A DNA stretch of 64,000 nt, from contig JACEEZ010003837.1 in assembly GCA_016584305.1 (NCBI GenBank), positions 294,323-358,322 on the forward strand, in the 5' to 3' direction. The notes beneath the pieces were generated by a model, which saw only the letters and a list, made by a program, of their open reading frames with translations, was not told the DNA's origin and made no database searches. Positions within the stretch are counted from its first letter, which is position 1, and each line of letters opens with the position of its first letter. The translations under genes were made by a program, and so were the position numbers. This DNA comes from Chionoecetes opilio (Eukaryota; Arthropoda; Malacostraca; Decapoda; Majidae). Below, one piece after another: positions 61,614 to 64,000 of the stretch.

Positions 61614-63205
61614 AAGAACATAAGAACATAAGAAAATAAGGAAGCTACAAGAGGCCGCGAGGCCTACACGTGGTAGTTCCTGTCACCTAACACTACCTAC
61701 ATCCACCTTTCATCCCCATCCATGAACTTATCCAGCTCCCCTTTAAAGCTCCCTAATGACTCCGCACTAACTACCTGTCTACTGAGACCATTCCACTCAT
61801 TCACCACCCTATTTGTGAACCAGTTTTTCCCTATTTCCTTTCTAAATCTACGCTTTTCCAGCTTGAATCCGTTACTTCTTGTTCTACCCTGGTTAAAAGC
61901 CGTAAGAACTTTTCCTACCTCTCCTTTATTAAATCCCTTTATCCACTTAAAAACTTCTATCAGATCGCCCCTTACTCTGCGTCTCTCGAGTGAGTGTAAT
62001 TTTAATAACTTCAATCTCCTCTCATAACTAAAGTTATGCATCCCTTGTATCATTTTGGTCATCCTTCTCTGCACTTTTTCTAACAACACTATATCCATCC
62101 TGTAATATGGAGACCAAAACTGAACTGCATAGTCTAGGTGAGGCCTGACTAGAGCCAGATAAAGCTTTAGAATAACTTCCGCACTTCTACTTTTAACACT
62201 TCTGGTAATGAATCCTAATACTCTATTAGCTCTATTTCTGGCCTCAATACATTGTTTCCTAGGTCGGAGGTCTGGGCTCACCCTCACTCCAAAATCTTTT
62301 TCACCTTCTGATCTTTTCAGCGATACATTGCTTATGGTGTATCTATTACCAGGGTTTTTTCTACCAACATTCATAACGCTACATTTATCAATATTAAATT
62401 CCATCTGCCATCTGACTGCCCACTCGTTAAGTTTATCTAAGTCTCCCTGCAATATGTTTACGTCAGACTGTGATCCAATAATCCTACCTAACTTAGTATC
62501 ATCAGCAAACTTGCTGATATCACTGCTAATCCCACTATCCAAGTCGTTGATGTAAATCAAAAATAGTAATGGGCCCAAAACAGACCCTTGTGGAACTCCA
62601 CTTGTCACCAGTCCCCATTCAGATTTGGAACCATTAATTGTAACCCTTTGTTGCCTATTACTTAGCCAAGCTCTGATCCAATGAAGAACCTTCCCATCTA
62701 TACCACGAGCCCTAACCTTATTTAAGAGTCGCTCGTGTGGTACTTTGTCAAATGCCTTACTAAAGTCCAAATATATTATATCATAATCCTTATCATTATC
62801 TGCCGTCTCATAAACTTTCCTATAAAAACTCAATAAATTGGTGAGACATGACCTACCCTTGGTGAATCCATGTTGTGAATCATTGATCAAACTATGTTTA
62901 TCTAAGTGCTCTCTAATGTTTTTTGCAATAATAGATTCCAATAATTTACCCACCACTGATGTTAGACTTACGGGTCGATAATTTGACTTTAGTCCTCTGT
63001 CTCCCTTCTTAAATATGGGAACAACATTTCCTTTCCTCCACAATAATGGCACATCGCCTATCTCAACCGATTTCCTAAAAATGTGCACTAACGACTCACT
63101 AACAACCTCCTTGCATTCCTTTAATACCCTGGGATACACTTCATCTGGTCCTGGCGATTTAAATGTTTTCATTTTTTCTATACCCTCTTCCACCATTTTT
63201 TATTG
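61614..63205 (-). mobile_element. CR1-like LINE inserted in the 61-bp array
   Basis: The insertion splits one satellite unit between CACAT and GGGTTAC. The minus-strand 3' end carries TTTTCTTATGTTCTTATG repeats and the 5' end begins at the RT region, so the element is 5'-truncated. No clear target duplication. At least seven other fragments of the family are in this window. Confidence 0.93.
61697..63196 (-). CDS. CR1-like reverse transcriptase, open 499-codon frame (5'-truncated)
   Basis: The frame starts at an ATG 9 nt inside the insertion boundary. RT motifs in order: SPGPDEVYPRVLKE, WRKGNVVPIFKKGD, NYRPVSLTSVVGKLLE, HGFTKGRSCLTNL, YLDFSKAFDKVPH, SGVPQGSVLGPLLFLIYIND, the catalytic FADDTK, then HLDYAVQFWSP and a C-terminal KNWFTNRVVNEWNGLS. 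The endonuclease domain upstream of the RT is missing, so it is not autonomous although RT and thumb are uninterrupted. It encodes RNA-templated DNA synthesis for target-primed retrotransposition. The intact frame suggests recent insertion. The CR1 clade is inferred from the 3' tail and motif spacing; a Jockey-group relative is possible. Confidence 0.92.
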   Translation of the reverse strand: MVEEGIEKMKTFKSPGPDEVYPRVLKECKEVVSESLVHIFRKSVEIGDVPLLWRKGNVVPIFKKGDRGLKSNYRPVSLTSVVGKLLESIIAKNIREHLDKHSLINDSQHGFTKGRSCLTNLLSFYRKVYETADNDKDYDIIYLDFSKAFDKVPHERLLNKVRARGIDGKVLHWIRAWLSNRQQRVTINGSKSEWGLVTSGVPQGSVLGPLLFLIYINDLDSGISSDISKFADDTKLGRIIGSQSDVNILQGDLDKLNEWAVRWQMEFNIDKCSVMNVGRKNPGNRYTISNVSLKRSEGEKDFGVRVSPDLRPRKQCIEARNRANRVLGFITRSVKSRSAEVILKLYLALVRPHLDYAVQFWSPYYRMDIVLLEKVQRRMTKMIQGMHNFSYERRLKLLKLHSLERRRVRGDLIEVFKWIKGFNKGEVGKVLTAFNQGRTRSNGFKLEKRRFRKEIGKNWFTNRVVNEWNGLSRQVVSAESLGSFKGELDKFMDGDERWM

Positions 63206-64000
63206 TGGGTTACTTATGGTGTCTTGACGGCGTGGACAGTGGCAGCACAATAACTCACAAGGCACATGGGTTACTTATGGTGTCTTGACGGCGTGGACAG
63301 TGGCAGCACAATAACTCACAAGGCACATGGGTTACTTATGGTGTCTTGACGGCGTGGACAGTGGCAGCACAATAACTCACAAGGCACATGGGTTACTTAT
63401 GGTGTCTTGACGGCGTGGACAGTGGCAGCACAATAACTCACAAGGCACATGGGTTACTTATGGTGTCTTGACGGTGTGGACAGTGGCAGCACAATAACTC
63501 ACAAGACACATGGGTTACTTATGGTGTCTTGACGGCGTGGACAGTGGCAGCACAATAACTCACAAGGCACATGGGTTACTTATGCTGCCTTAACGGCGTG
63601 GACAGTGGCAGCACAATAACTCACAAGGCACATGGGTTACTTATGGTGTCTTGACGGTGTGGACAGTGGCAGCACAATAACTCACAAGACACATGGGTTA
63701 CTTATGCTGCCTTAACGGCGTGGACAGTGGCAGCACAATAACTCACAAGGCACATGGGTTACTTATGGTGTCTTGACGGCGTGGACAGTGGCAGCACAAT
63801 AACTCACAAGACACATGGGTTACTTATGCTGCCTTAACGGCGTGGACAGTGGCAGCACAATAACTCACAAGGCACATGGGTTACTTATGGTGTCTTGACG
63901 GCGTGGACAGTGGCAGCACAATAACTCACAAGGCACATGGGTTACTTATGGTGTCTTGACGGCGTGGACAGTGGCAGCACAATAACTCACAAGGCACATG
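63206..64000. repeat. 61-bp satellite array, right part (13 copies to window end)
   Basis: Same unit and variants as the left part; it continues beyond the window. Confidence 0.96.

Noticed and set aside
60150..64000. CRISPR-like or regulatory array
   Set aside because: Uniform 61-bp satellite without spacers.

Overview
This is a eukaryotic, repeat-dominated window. It most likely comes from a decapod crustacean, probably a crab. That placement is inference: it rests on spliced animal genes, (CCTAA)/(TTAGG)-type arthropod telomere-like motifs inside minisatellites, dense microsatellites, and CR1-like LINE 3' ends with the (TTCTTATG)n tail. No rRNA, tRNA gene, CRISPR or prokaryotic feature was seen.

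Two protein genes could be reconstructed exon by exon, and both close in frame. TTC39C-like lies on the minus strand (coding 38138 down to 31715; 11 coding exons, 653 aa) and encodes an Iml2/TTC39-family TPR protein. TADA3-like lies on the plus strand (51269 to 59261; 10 coding exons, 490 aa) and encodes the ADA3 subunit of the SAGA/ATAC acetyltransferase modules. They point away from each other. The roughly 13 kb between their start codons is largely one hAT transposon with a second hAT nested inside it.

Layout: 1-2.2 kb microsatellites; 2.2-3.1 kb RTE-like LINE fragment with two nonsense codons; 3.3-5.85 kb large minisatellite; 6-7.8 kb transposon debris, a 700 bp (GTA)n tract and a small P2X7-like peptide fragment; 8.7-11.5 kb telomere-like minisatellite carrying TTAA-flanked MITEs and a CR1 fragment; 12.1-14.3 kb 22-bp minisatellite; 14.8-15.3 kb hAT MITE; 16.4-17.0 kb 24-bp array; 18.3-22.6 kb MITE-rich; 22.7-25.9 kb 22-bp array; 26.5-29.5 kb pogo-like and hAT MITEs; 31.7-38.1 kb TTC39C; 38.9-39.2 kb foldback; 40.9-47.7 kb TIR elements and nested hATs; 49.9-50.6 kb inverted SINE pair; 51.3-59.3 kb TADA3; 60.2-64 kb 61-bp array split by a CR1 LINE with an intact reverse transcriptase ORF.

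The most unusual signal is a repeated pattern in both genes. Tandem arrays or duplications are built from the exon-intron junctions themselves. The TADA3 exon 8 donor is present about 14 times and the TTC39C exon 1 donor about 17 times. The TADA3 exon 10 acceptor is triplicated and the exon 6 acceptor is duplicated. Splicing to the copies would in most cases give an early in-frame stop. A second theme is the density of TTAA-flanked, piggyBac-like MITEs: 14 copies of one ~205 bp family plus two larger families, including copies in TADA3 introns.
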